Shown one piece after another: positions 43,250 to 54,508 of a stretch of 64,000 nt of DNA. Position numbers and translations under genes: made by a program. The notes below the pieces were generated by a model. That model saw nothing but the letters and a program-made list of their open reading frames with translations. It was not told the origin of the DNA and ran no database searches. Position 1 is the first letter of the stretch, and each line of letters opens with the position of its first letter. This DNA comes from Brachypterus glaber (lineage: Eukaryota; Arthropoda; Insecta; Coleoptera; Kateretidae): assembly GCA_958510825.1 (NCBI GenBank), contig OY294054.1:5937683-6001682 (forward strand), given 5' to 3'.

Positions 43250-44047
43250 TTTTAAGGGGTGATTCTAAATCAGAAAATTTGACAAAAATTTCTAAAAATG
43301 CACCCCTTTGAAAGTGGCTAAAAAATTCGGTTTTTATTTAATAACTCAGGAACCCTTTGAGATATAGCAACGAGGTTTTGCACGTGAACTAATCTTATCT
43401 CTTTGAAAAAAGCTCGTATACATCTAGGTTCGAAAATCAGTTTTAAGAGTATGACGGCCTTTTAAAGAGTAACACTTTTCAAGGAACCTTAGCTCTCCTA
43501 AAAGCGATTTGTGTATATTTGTGTATGGGAAGTATTTTTCGTAGTTTTTACAACCAAATGTAGAATTTCTTTGCAGTATTAAAATTTTTATTGGTGCATT
43601 TTTTAGTTCCTATTTTGATGCTCAGAATGTGAAAGTGCAATTTTCTCGAAAACGGTTAACTCTACGGTGTTACATAAATTACATAAAGATTACTTTTTTT
43701 ATGTATTTTTAATTAAAGATTATTATTTTATTGAGAAAATGTCAAAAAATTTACGGATAAAAAAGTTTGGGGCAAAAAAGTGACATCGCTCCCTCCCGTT
43801 TCCCACTTCCCTGATTATAATTACCAAACAAAAATTAAATGAAAGAATAGCCTTTATCAATTTTAAGGCATGTGTAAAAATTCGTTACTATGATTTATAG
43901 CGTTCCAGAAATATTAAATAAAAACTACTTTTTAGATGTACCCTTAGGACTCATTTCCGGACCAACCTTTATAGGAACTTTTTTTAATATTTTTTAACGT
44001 AGAATCACTTCTTAGATTTCTCCAACTTATTTCTGAATAACCCTGTA
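43250..44047. mobile_element. ACAGG palindromic family, diverged copy
   Basis: CACCCCTTTGAAAGTGGCTA then GAGATATAGCAACGAGG match the element at 22861. The right half (TTTACGGATAAAAAAGTTTG ... AATAACCCTGTATA) matches 5195-5545, so it links the two fragments into one family. Confidence 0.7.
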
Positions 44048-44048
44048 T

Positions 44049-44245
44049 AGCAACCGCCGCAGTCGGGGCCAATCCTAAATATGATAATAATGATACAAAT
44101 CTTTAAATTTATTTTAAATATACAAATCTTTTAATAATATTAATGGCAGAATAGGCATCCGGTTGCGACGGTTACTATATAATTTTATTTTTAATTATTC
44201 TTGTTTTATACTTTTTAGTTTATCAGTCGGGTGTTTTTTTTTATT
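44049..44245. mobile_element. Fold-back MITE, copy 2
   Basis: GCAACCGCCGCAGTCGGGGC...GACGGTTACTATATAATTTT...TATCAGTCGGGTG follows the right half of the element at 33867-34110. The left arm is shorter here. Confidence 0.65.
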
Positions 44246-44334
44246 AAATTATTTATTGAAAGTAATCCCCCTAAAATCAAAAAAGTTACGGGGGGTTAAA
44301 CTTAAAAAAAAAGAAAACGAAAAAAGCTGAAAAA

Positions 44335-44405
44335 AATAACTTTTTTGAAAAAAACTTTTTCAGGAAAAAAACTTTTTCAGGAAAAAAAACTTTTTCAGGA
44401 AAAAT
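44335..44405 (+). repeat. 17-19-bp tandem repeat, four units
   Basis: AACTTTTTCAGGAAAAAA repeated about four times. It is followed by AAATTACTTTTATTATAACG. Confidence 0.85.
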
Positions 44406-44911
44406 TACTTTTATTATAACGATCAATTCTGCTATGCTGGCACTCATTAAATTAATTTAATGAAGAACTGTACTTTACTAAATTAAGAATTAAAAACAGA
44501 TTATTAACTATAGGAGGCCAAAGTTGGCCATATTCGGATCATTTTTCATAATTAAACCAATAAACAACATACAAAATATTTAATTTAGTTAATGTTATGC
44601 ATTTGTGCACGTTATTTGTACAAACTCGATAAAATAATAAAACTACTATACTACACACATTCACTGAAAAATGAGGTTAATTTAAGGCAAAAGAATTGAT
44701 TTCTTTGCCATTTGTGGTCTTATGTTTATGTTTATGTTTATAACTTTATAGTGGTTTTGGACTTCTCTAAGAGGAAGTTTATACCATTAATAACACTGTT
44801 ATCCCCTACCGCTCCAGGTATTCACATATGGATATTTAAAGGTGTATATCAGGGTACTATGATATCCACATATGGATACGATACAGATTTTAACCTTCTT
44901 AGTTTTAAAGG
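44406..44911. other. AT-rich DNA, no supported feature
   Basis: A short TTTATG repeat near 44725 and two CATATGGATA words (44825, 44869). No gene. Confidence 0.3.
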
Positions 44912-44919
44912 ATGGTATG

Positions 44920-45140
44920 CAGGGACGATCCGAGGGGGGGGGTGTCGCACCCACCACGAAACTACCGAGTCGGCAAAATCGTAGGTCAGTCGGCAAATTT
45001 TTGGGGCGATGACCTTTTTTTTTAATCATCAACATTTTTAGCAGCGAGGAGCTTTTTTTATTTTTTAGTCGTCCAAATTTTTTCAGTCGGCAAATTTTAG
45101 CCTCACACCCCCCCACGACAATAACCTTGGATCGTCCCTG
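44920..45140. mobile_element. hAT-type MITE, 221 bp, 8-bp target duplication
   Basis: CAGGGACGATCCGAGG at the left and CCTTGGATCGTCCCTG at the right. ATGGTATG (44912-44919) and ATGGTATA (45141-45148) are the flanking duplication, with one mismatch in eight. GTCGGCAAATTTT-type words occur three times inside. No transposase. Confidence 0.85.
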
Positions 45141-45359
45141 ATGGTATAACACGTGAAAATTCATATTACGGCCGCGATAGCGGTGAGGGGGACGGTCCAC
45201 GAGTGGGGAATAGCCATTCTACACGTGTTGCAGACTATACTTTTTCTACAACTGAAGTTTTAGAAATTCGTTTGACTGTAACCAACATGATTTTTTTCTT
45301 GCCCCCCACTATGGGCCGAACCCCCAAAACTCGGGCAAAATTACAAAAATTTATGTACC

Positions 45360-45745
45360 GGGATTTTCAAGGGTTTTGATTAAAAATCTTTAGTTAAAAT
45401 CAATTTTTACAAAATGGCGGATCCAATATGGCTGACTGCTTTGCCAAAGCTTTTGTATAATTTAACAAAAATTGGTATTTTTGAGGGCGCTGATTTTTAA
45501 TCTTAAAATTTATTTTTACAAGATGGCGGATCCAATATGGATGACACTGCTTGCTGACCAAAAGCCCAAACCTTTGTTAAAGCTTTTGTATAATTTAGCA
45601 AAAACTGGTATAGGGGGGTTTTTGAGGGCGCTGATTATGAATTTTTATAATCTAACAAAAATTGGTATAGAGGGGTTGTTAAGGGCGCTGATAATAAACT
45701 TTAGTTAAAATTTATTTGTATAAAATGACAGATTCAATATGTCTG
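45360..45745 (+). repeat. Tandem repeat with AAAATGGCGGATCCAATATG box
   Basis: Three to four units of 100-150 bp: TTTTTACAAAATGGCGGATC, CAATATGGCTGAC, AAGCTTTTGTATAATTTAAC, AAAAATTGGTAT, then TTTTTGAGGGCGCTGAT. Single relatives occur near 48531 (inverted) and 50970-51060. The open frame at 45472-45708 is only the repeat read through. Confidence 0.75.
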
Positions 45746-45999
45746 ACTATCTCTCCAAGGAACATAGTAGCTATAAAGTATCTCTTACCGCTCTTTGGCA
45801 GCAAAATTGCAGCCATATGGGTGAATATATTTCTAAAGGATAAAAGCTGTCCCTGGCTAAAAAAAAATATTTCTGCTAAATAAATACGGTTTTTTTTTTG
45901 CTTTCATATCAAAAAGGACGTTTTATTCTAATAAAAGCAACCATTTATGCTTTGTTTGGACCAATGGTACTTTTCTTTTGACGTGAGAATAAAAAAAGT

Positions 46000-46600
46000 A
46001 TAGCAAATGTCAGTTGTGTGACGTGTCCCTACCTCAAGTTGGCGTATTTTATTCGTATTTTTAATTAATATATGGGACTTATTAATATGTATTATATTAA
46101 AATTAAATTAAGAAACCCCAAGTAGGTAAATGATTTTGGTTAAAAGTATCTTAAAAAGAATCTTTTACTACCCAATTAAACCAATCAAAAACTGTACCCT
46201 TAGAATTGAGTCAGTTATGTGACACTGCTTGTTGGTTCCAATATAAATTTACAAAAGGCATCCGGCGCATGTGCAAAGTTATTAATAGACGCGTTATAAC
46301 TAACGAACTATAAATAAAGTTGTAATTTTAATTAAAAATGTGCCTTAAGAATGCAGTGTTGCATTGTACACTAAGAAACAGGTGCGTATTTTTATTATGG
46401 TCAGTTATGTGACGAGCTGTATTCTTTTTGCAAGCAAAACAAATGAGAGAAACATTTTTATTTAGATCAGAACTGCGGACCGCTAAGCATAAGTTCACTT
46501 TTGCTTCTTCATGAAACCATTACTAGACGGTATAAAATTTAAACATCATTTTTTTCAGTTTTGTGCACGTCAGTTATGTGACACCTTAGAAGAAGTAGTC
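46000..46600 (+). repeat. Four GTCAGTTATGTGAC boxes
   Basis: TGTCAGTTGTGTGACGTG (46007), AGTCAGTTATGTGACACTG (46209), GGTCAGTTATGTGACGAG (46400) and CGTCAGTTATGTGACACC (46568). Spacings are about 200, 190 and 168 bp. The DNA between the boxes is not obviously similar. Confidence 0.75.
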
Positions 46601-46679
46601 AATTATTATTTTTTGTGTGTTTATTATTGAGTATTTGTCATAGCTGCGTAAGTATGGCAGTAAAAAAAATAAAATGACT

Positions 46680-48370
46680 TATCGCACAGTGGTCTCCACT
46701 ATTGTAGAATCGTTTTTAAATAATTTTCATATGTTTCTGTTTCTATTTGTTAATAATCTGTTAATAATAAAATAATCTAACTCCCAGTGGGTCAGATCTA
46801 TACAGTTTTTACATTTTGTAGTATCCTTGAGATTAATAAAATTGCTGAAAAAATGTGATATAATGTGCAATGCGGTCCAAATTAAAGAAAAAAGTGGTGG
46901 AAACTTTTTTTTGTGTTTTTAGACCTTTTCCATGTCTGCTTAAATATGGTATAACAATTAAAATGATTTATCGCACAGTGGTCTTAAAATTGTAGAATAT
47001 TGTACAATTATTTTAAAGTTTCTATATCATTTTTATATTTTACTGTTTATTGTTAATTAAAAAATATATCTAAAGCACAGTGGGCCAGATCAATAAAAAT
47101 TACTATATTTATAAGTGTTTTATGTAATCTTTTTTTTGATATACTTGTTCAATAAAATAGTTTAAAAATATAGTCTAACACACTGTGGTCCGAATTTAAA
47201 AAGAAGTGGTCAAAACTTTTTTTTGTGTATGGCAGTATAAGAAATAAGATGATTTACCGCACAGTGGTCATAACATACAGTTTTTACATTTTTAAGCATG
47301 TTGGACCCCAAAGTGCAATAAAATTATTTAAAAATATAATCTAACGCACTGTAGTCCGAATTAGGAAAAAAGTGGTCAAAACTGTTTTTTGTGTTAGGGA
47401 TTGTTCAAGTATTACGTAACGCAAATTTTGATCATTTTGGACCCCCCCTGTAACGCTATTTTCCTATACCATTAACATGGTATATGGCGTAACACTCCCA
47501 AATGACCCCCCCCCCCTAGGAGCGTTACGTAATACTTGAACGTTCCCTTATAGCCTTTTTCATGCCTACTTATATAAAAATAAAAAATTAAGTTGATTTA
47601 CTGCAGAGTGGTCATAATATACAGTTTTTACATTTTTAAACATGTTGGGCCCCAGAGTTCAATAAAATTATTTAAAAATATAGTCTAACGCACTGTGGCT
47701 GGAATTTGAAAAAAAGTGGTTAAAACTTTTTTTTGTCTGATATAGCGTTTTTTATTTCTGCTCATGTATGGCAGTATAAAAATAAAATGATTTATCACAC
47801 AGTGGTCATAACATAGTTTTAACATTTTTAAGCTAAATCATCCTAATTTATATACTGTCGTACAGCAATAAAAAATGCGATAACACACAAAAAAGTTTTG
47901 ACCACTTGTTTACAAATTCGAACCACAGTGAGACTTTATTTTTAAATAATTTTAATGAACTGTGGAGTACACCATGCTTAAAAATGTAAAAACTATGTTA
48001 TGACCACTGTGTGATAAATCATCTTAATTTTATACTGCCATACTGAAGCAGACATGAAAAACTATATAACAAAAAAATAGTCTTGACCACTTTTTCCAAA
48101 TTCGGACCACAGTGCTTCAGTTTATTTTTTAATAATATGTAGAATTGTAAAATGCCCAAGCTCAAAAATATACACTCTGGCTTGTTGTGTTTTATCTTAT
48201 TTGACCTTCTGTGCGTTACAGCATATTGGTATTTAGTTTGTTCCTTTTATATTTATGCCAAATTAGGGATTAAAATTAGTTAAAAACAAGAAAAAGTAGT
48301 TTTGACCAACTTTATTCAAAATTGGTTTACTGTGCGTCATATTATATATTTTTGAATAAATTGGCCAATC
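46680..48370. repeat. CGCACAGTGGTC satellite, head-to-head inverted
   Basis: Units of about 190-290 bp start GATTTATCGCACAGTGGTCA and contain TCTAACGCACTGTGGTCCGA and AAGTGGTCAAAACTTTTTT. Starts are at about 46680, 46971, 47258, 47602 and 47796. Beyond about 47835 the same words appear inverted (TTTTGACCAC, TTATGACCACTGTGTGATAA), so the array turns around. A TTA-flanked MITE splits the third unit. Confidence 0.8.
47397..47547. mobile_element. PIF/Harbinger-like MITE, 151 bp, TTA target duplication
   Basis: GGGATTGTTCAAGTATTACG to CGTAATACTTGAACGTTCCC, with TTA on both sides (47394-47396, 47548-47550). About 150 bp, same family as 10024-10171. It interrupts a satellite unit, so it is younger than the array. 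Confidence 0.85.
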
Positions 48371-48589
48371 TCTGTGGTCCTACACACTAAAACTTTTTTT
48401 TATAAAAAATAATAGCTTGCCCTATATGCGCAAACCAATTTTTTAACCTGAGATCTGACCAAAAACCCAAAAATTCGTAATCAGCTCCCTCAACCATATT
48501 TTTTTTTTGTTAAATAAGACTAATATTTTAATGGTCCGCCATTTTGTAAAAATAGATTATACCTAAATATTCACAATTAGCTCCAGTCG

Positions 48590-48801
48590 GTATACAAATT
48601 TTTGAGATGTTGGCCATGTTTTGGGGATTTCACCCCCTAGTGCGGACAGAACAAGATACCGAACAACCCACATTTTGTTGTCAGAAACCGATTTTTTCCA
48701 AAACAAACTTCATAAAACGCAAAAAAATGCAAAAAAAATTTTTTTTTGCACGAATACAAGGTTTTCACAAATTTTAAAATATTAATATGGGAAAGCAAAA
48801 A
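48590..48801 (+). mobile_element. CACTGCCC-related 3' end
   Basis: CATAAAACGCAAAAAAATGC, TTGCACGAATACAAGGTTTT and GGGAAAGCAAAAATA match the last third of the 3' module. The part before it (GTGCGGACAGAACAAGATAC) differs from the other copies. Confidence 0.65.
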
Positions 48802-49159
48802 TAGCTACAAAGCCTTTTTCTAAATGTTTCCAGAAATGTTTAATGCTCTTGTTATATTTATATTAAAAAAGCACTCGAATAATTTATTTTTGATAAAAAT
48901 GATGAATTTTATGATTTTTTTTAAGGAGTAAGTATTAAATTTTTGTGTGAAAAAGATTGATGTCAGGGTCAGATTATTCAACAAGACCTATGTTGGAATA
49001 TTTTATTCATAAATTGTAACAAATTATAAGCAATTTTTTTTTTCGAATTTTGATTTTGGTTTTGTCCCGTACCGATGGCTGTAATTTTTGTTGCGAAAGA
49101 GCAGCAGCAAGAGATACTTTCTAGCTACTGTGTTACTTGGGTTGCCAAAATATTATATA
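48802..49159. other. AT-rich DNA, no supported feature
   Basis: No repeat recognised. GAAAGAGCAGCAGCAAGAG near 49096 is the only GC-richer part. Confidence 0.3.
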
Positions 49160-50944
49160 TCGTCGTGTTACCTTAACTACCTCGTATCTCCAAAAATTCG
49201 ATTTTCGGTTTTTTGCACTAATCAATTCTGTACATGATTAGTAATGACCTAAACAAGGTCCTAATTTAAAATTCCAATTGGTTTATAAGTTATGTGGAAC
49301 TAATTATCTCGTATCTCCTTTACTACTTAAAATAAATAACTGTAACTACCTCGTATCTCCAATATTAGGCCTAGCAAATAAGGAATTTCCCGTAGGTGAA
49401 AATATCTAAGAAGATAAAACTTTGTATACTTATGTATTTGGATGCGGAAAATATACTGGTGAAGTAAAAAAAGACCTACCACCCCTCCATCTCACCCCCA
49501 GTGGTGAAAAATGTCTCTTTTATCGTTTTTTTTCTTAAAATGTTTATAAAATTTATATCTAGGGGGTGGAGTTTGGATTTTCTTATCATCAGATTCACTT
49601 TCAGCAACCTCAAAAACTCCAATATACCAATTTTTACGAAAACTACCCTCCGTCCCTCAGGGGGTGGAGTTAGATTTTTTTTATTATCAGTTTCGCTTTC
49701 AGCAACCTCAAAAACTCCAATATGCGAATTTTCACGAAAACTACCCTCCAACCCTCAGGGGGTGGAATTAGAAAAATTTTGTTATCAGATTTAGTTTCGT
49801 GAACCCCAAAAACCCCTATGTACCAATTTTTACGAAAATATTGAAAAAAATTGAAAATAATTACCCCCTCATCCCCGTGGGGGTCGTTAGAAAATTTTTC
49901 ATCAGATTCAATTTCAGCAACCTTAAAAACGCCTATTGGGCAATTTTCAAATTTTTGTAAAAAAAATGTGTTTTTCCCTATTTGCCCCCCTTGCCGCACC
50001 CCAATGTTCACCAAAAACAATCCCGAGCGAGAAATTTTGGTAAAATACATGTATGCCAAATTTCAAGTCTGTAGCTTAAAGCGTACTTAAGTTATCGTGC
50101 TTACAGGATTTCCCGGACAGACCGACTGATCGACCGACTGACCGGTCGACTGACAATTTTTTTTGATCGAAATTCATTTATATTGGTATAAAACGTCATA
50201 AAACTCAAAAAGACGCAAAAAACAATTTTGAAAAATTTTGCACCAATACAAGGCTTCCCTAACTTTTGAAAATATTCAAAATCGGAAAGCAATAATCACC
50301 CTCTCCCCCTTAGGGTGGAGTTAGAAAAATTTAATTATCAGATTTACTTTTAGCAACCTCAATAACCCCTTTATTCACACGAAAATTACCCCCGCCCCAG
50401 GGGGAGGGTTTTGTACAATTTACCCCCCCCCCCCCGAGGGTGGATCTGGAACTTTTTTATTATGAGATTTAGTTTTAGCTACCTCAAAAACCACTATATG
50501 CCAACTTTTACAAAAATATTGTAAAAATTTTAAAATAATCACCCCCCGGGAGAAGTTAGAAAAAAATATATCATCAGATTCAGTTAAAGCAACCTGAAAA
50601 ACCCCAATATACTATTTTTTACTAAAATATTGTAAATATTTAAAAATTACATGCCTTAAATATTTTACAGTTTTTAATTGAGCAACCTCGTATCTCCAGT
50701 ACAGGGTTACGACTTGGAAATAATAGTTACTGTAACTAACTCGTATCTCCATAATTCTAATTTATGACTCACGTAACTAATAATTTTGCAATCTTTTATG
50801 CTTGAAGGGTCCACAAGAAATAACTATACTTATATTTGTCTATATTACAATACAAAAAATAAGAATTTTAAAGTTTACCGGTTTTTTGTGTCCCCTGAAA
50901 ACCTGTGAATTTGGAGATACGAAGTAGTTAAGGAAACACGACGA
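49160..50944. mobile_element. TCGTCGTG element, 1.8 kb, with subterminal repeats and minisatellite cargo
   Basis: TCGTCGTGTTACCTTAACTA then CCTCGTATCTCCAAAAATTC at the left. GAATTTGGAGATACGAAGTA then GTTAAGGAAACACGACGA at the right is the inverse. TAACTACCTCGTATCTCC-type words recur near both ends (about 49172, 49293, 49337, 50684, 50731, and inverted at 50910). The middle (49555-50660) is CACTGCCC-type sequence with a 3' module at 50000-50290. No transposase. Confidence 0.7.
49555..50290 (+). mobile_element. CACTGCCC element body and 3' end, inside the TCGTCGTG element
   Basis: Five minisatellite units, then CCCCAATGTTCACCAAAAAC, TTAAGTTATCGTGCTTACAG, GACCGACTGATCGACCGACT and GGAAAGCAATAAT. 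The CACTGCCC start is missing. More units without a 3' module follow to 50660. Confidence 0.8.
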
Positions 50945-50959
50945 TATTAAATTGTGTAA

Positions 50960-51087
50960 TTTAACAAAAATAAGTATAGGGTGTTTTTGGGCCCGGTAAT
51001 TACGGTTCTTTTTGTTAAAATTTATTTATACAAAATGGCGGATCCAATAAGGCTGACTCTTTTGTCAAAATATTGGTATAATTTAAC
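50960..51087 (+). repeat. Single unit with AAAATGGCGGATCCAATAAG box
   Basis: One diverged relative of the tandem repeat at 45360-45745, including AGTATAGGGTGTTTTTGGGC. Confidence 0.6.
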
Positions 51088-51692
51088 AACAAACAGAGTA
51101 CCCAGTAAAATAGGTATCCTAAGATTCAGTTTTAGCGACTTTTAAAACCCCTATATACTATTTTTCACGAAAACTACCCCCACCCCTTAGATTTTTTAAT
51201 TCTAAGATTCAGTTTTAGCGACTTCTAAAACCCCTATATACTATTTTTCACTAAAACTACCCCCACCCCTTAAGGGGTGGAGTTCAATTTTTTTTTCAAA
51301 GATTCAGTTTTAGCGACTTCTAAAACCCCTATATACTATTTTTCACTAAAACTACCCCCACCCCTTAGGGGGTTGAGTCGATTTTTTTTTCGAAGATTCA
51401 GTTTTAGCTACTTTTAAAACCCCTATAGACCAATTTTCACGAAAATGCTGTAAACATTTAAAAATAATTATCCCTCACCCCCAAAAACCTTTATATACCA
51501 ATTTTGACGAAAATATTGAAAACATTTAAAAATACTTACATCCTCACCCCGGAGGGGGGAAGTTAGAAATTTTGTATTATTATATTGAATTTCAGCAACC
51601 TCAAAAACCCCTATATATTTAAAATTTAAAAAAATAAAATTTTCGTGAAAAAAATATTGTATTTGAAAAATTTAAAAATGGGAAATCAATAG
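51088..51692 (+). mobile_element. CACTGCCC-family copy with 83-bp units
   Basis: GTACCCAGTAAAATAGG resembles the family start. Four close units with AAGATTCAGTTTTAGCGACT, AAAACCCCTATATACTATTT and TTCACTAAAACTACCCCCAC follow. It ends AAAAATGGGAAATCAATAG, a variant of the family end. The first four units are the most alike in the window and so look like recent local amplification. The 3' module is missing. Confidence 0.7.
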
Positions 51693-52612
51693 AGGGGTTG
51701 CATATGGGGCTATAAGGGTAAAATTTATATTCTCCGCATATACAGATTTAAGTTTCCCCGAGGTTGAATTAAATTAATCTGATTGTTGAGTTTTAATATT
51801 TTGCTTCGTTTCGAAGATAGGGGGGAATATTCTATTGGTGACTTTTATGCCCAACGCTAGTTTATTTTATCTGCCATAAGTATTTTGAGTTTCAAGTCGT
51901 TAGCTTGTGTCATTTCATTTCAACTAAACAGATGCATTCCCGTTTGGGTCTACATAACATATAAAAAAAACATCACAGTAACATAATTGGTTGGTATTGG
52001 TTGTTTCTGATTTTTTTTTATCTGATAGAATATACAATAAGCTAAAGCCCTATACCACTTTCCAAGCGGAACTTTTTACTTTTTCCTACGCAAAATAGGT
52101 TTTCTTAAAAATATTTCATAAATAAAAAGGTTTCATACGAGTTTTCATATCTATCGGTTTCATATCTATCCCAATTAAAATGGGACAAACAAGAAAATAG
52201 GTTTTATGAATATGGTTAATAATTACAGCCCTCAAAAACCCCTTATTAAAATGGTATAATACCAGTGCCCCCTGAAATTTCATGAGCACCCCTTGTCATT
52301 CCGTTCTGGCTACAGGCCTGATACAACATAATCTGAAACAGAATTATACTTACATTCTAAGAATATTTGTCTTTGAACTTACAAGTTTAAAGGTTTATAG
52401 AATTGCGTTATTTAGATACATAATTACAACTAATTATCAACAATTCCAATATTAAAGTCAATGATAAATGAAAAAAAAAATCTTTTTAAAATAATTAATA
52501 CAAATAAATTTAATTAAAATAATTGTAAATTCTCAAACCGAGTATTGATTAGTTCTTCGTAAAGACTCCCTACTAAGATACCGCTAATGATACAAGCTTG
52601 ATAGATTATCTT
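51693..52612. other. AT-rich DNA, no supported feature
   Basis: Nothing recognised on either strand. Confidence 0.3.
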
Positions 52613-52616
52613 TTGA

Positions 52617-52793
52617 TGCAATAGAGACTTCCCTGTTGGTCTAAGTAGAGAAAGTCCCCGGGTATTTAAGGCCGCGCCTCAGCGAGACATAAGAAGGCGG
52701 GCTATAGAGAACTACAGGAGGGCTGAAATGCATATTGAACCTATCCAACTGGGGAGATATGTATACTCAACGCAGAAAAGGCTTTGTTTTTAG
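52617..52793 (+). CDS. Short GC-richer open frame, unknown
   Basis: 58 codons open to TAG, with the string ESPRVFKAAPQRDIRRRAIE and then NYRRAEMHIEPIQLGRYVYS. Base composition is well above the surrounding DNA. There is no start codon in front, and I do not recognise the protein. It could be an exon, a transposon fragment or chance. Confidence 0.2.
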   Translation, partial: CNRDFPVGLSRESPRVFKAAPQRDIRRRAIENYRRAEMHIEPIQLGRYVYSTQKRLCF

Positions 52794-52997
52794 GTTACAG
52801 TTTCCCTGGTAGCAATGTAAAGTCCACTGAGTCAAAGGTGCAAGTAATATAAATTTAAATTATATTAATTTTTAGCCGATAAACTTTTTTAATTGAACAC
52901 AAAAATATCCAAAAATATTGACTTATTTCATTGCAATTTTTAAAAATATTTTTTAAATTTTTCAAACATAAATCCTATCGAAAATTCTTGCATTTAT

Positions 52998-53342
52998 TTG
53001 TGTCCCAGCCAAGACGAACCAGGCGTTTATGGGCGTTATTATTAAAGTTATCAAAATTAAATTTATAAAAGTTATTAGAGACCAAGTGGGCCGCGTTAAG
53101 CAGAAAGCTACCAACCCACATTATGAGGTGACCATAGGTTAAGAAACATTTTACCCAATATCTTTTACATGCATTTAATTTATAATTACATATTTTGCAC
53201 ATATTCTGATACATGAACAAGTGAAACAAATGTTTAATTTTAAGTGCTTAAGTCAAAACGTTTAAAAGTTATTAGGGAAAAAGTTCAACAATTTACTATC
53301 ATCTCACAATGTGGGTTGGTAGCTTTTTGCTTAACGCGACCC
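52998..53342. mobile_element. TIR arm GTCCCAGCCAAGACGAACCA with internal hairpin
   Basis: GTCCCAGCCAAGACGAACCA then GGCGTTTATGGGCGTTATTA at the left. AGTGGGCCGCGTTAAGCAGA at 53090 is matched by the inverse at 53308-53342. The same terminus is inverted at 60227-60268. Confidence 0.65.
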
Positions 53343-54043
53343 AAGTAAGCTATTATTCCATCTAAAGAAAACTGTTGCACTTTTTCGAGTTACAATTATT
53401 CATAGATACATTTTATTAGCGAAGCTAAATTTTAAATTCTAAAATATAAAAAAAATATGTTCTTTTCTTTATGATAGATTTTTTTTTTAAATTAAAATCC
53501 ACTTTTTTGTACAAAAATTATAAAATAACTGTTTATGTAATTGATACATTTTTCTCCGTGTATTAAAGTTAAAAACTAATAAAATTGGCATTTAGTATTG
53601 ATATTTCTCATATTTGATAAATAAGTTTTTGATATAGATAGATAAATAGATAGATAGATAGTTTATTGTTTATAAGAAAATTTACAATTCTATAACAATT
53701 AAGTTATTTAAGATAACATTATTTTTTCTTTACATTTTAAGTAATATTTTAAAATTTTTACTAGAGTTTGGACTTTTTTTTTAAGTTGTACAATAAAATG
53801 AAATTTAGTAAATATAGAAATTACCTGTTGTCTGAGCAAAGTATGTATCTGGAAAATACTATTAACAAAAGCTATTCATGTAGGATAAAAGCCCTTAGTT
53901 TAAAAATATTTGTTAATAGTCTGTAAAAAAGTTTAATATGGCTTAAGTCAGAAATTATTTCATGAAAGTCTACAGTCTGAATCAATACTCTAATTTCAGT
54001 CCTAAGTGGTTCATAAATGGGACAATTAAAAATAATGTACTTA

Positions 54044-54178
54044 GGGCCACTTGCACCAACTTTTGTTCAGGGATTATCTCGACTAAACCGAGTTTAAGTT
54101 AAAAATGCTGCGTTCTGATTGGTTGACCCTCAATTTAATCCAAGTTTAAAGTTAAACCATCGTTGGTGCAAGTGGCCC
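54044..54178. mobile_element. MITE, 135 bp, TTA target, inside the LINE
   Basis: GGGCCACTTGCACCAAC at the left and GTTGGTGCAAGTGGCCC at the right, TTA on both sides (54041-54043, 54179-54181). It splits the C-terminal block of the LINE and is therefore younger. Confidence 0.88.
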
Positions 54179-54508
54179 TTAAGGCTTTCTGGTACTGACC
54201 CAGACTGAGCCGGCAACGTTGGCATACGCATTTATCATAGACAGTTTTAAAAGTTAAGAAATAGCGAATTAAAAAATTATTTAAAAACAGAAGTACAGCA
54301 AGAATAGTTTAAGTGAACGTGTGTCATTTCAAATCTGGTAAATAGACTATTTTTGTTACCTAAAAGCAATCCTGATATATTGTGATTACATTTTTTATAC
54401 ACAGCGATAAGGATCGCAGCGAAATTTTAATACATAGTCAAGTTTCAATTATTTATTATTTTTAAAGTCTCAAAATATCCTAACATTCTTTCTAAAAATC
54501 ATTTAAAA

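Noticed and set aside
44799..45200. 133-residue open frame on the minus strand
   Set aside because: It spans a non-coding hAT-type MITE and its flanks, so it is chance.
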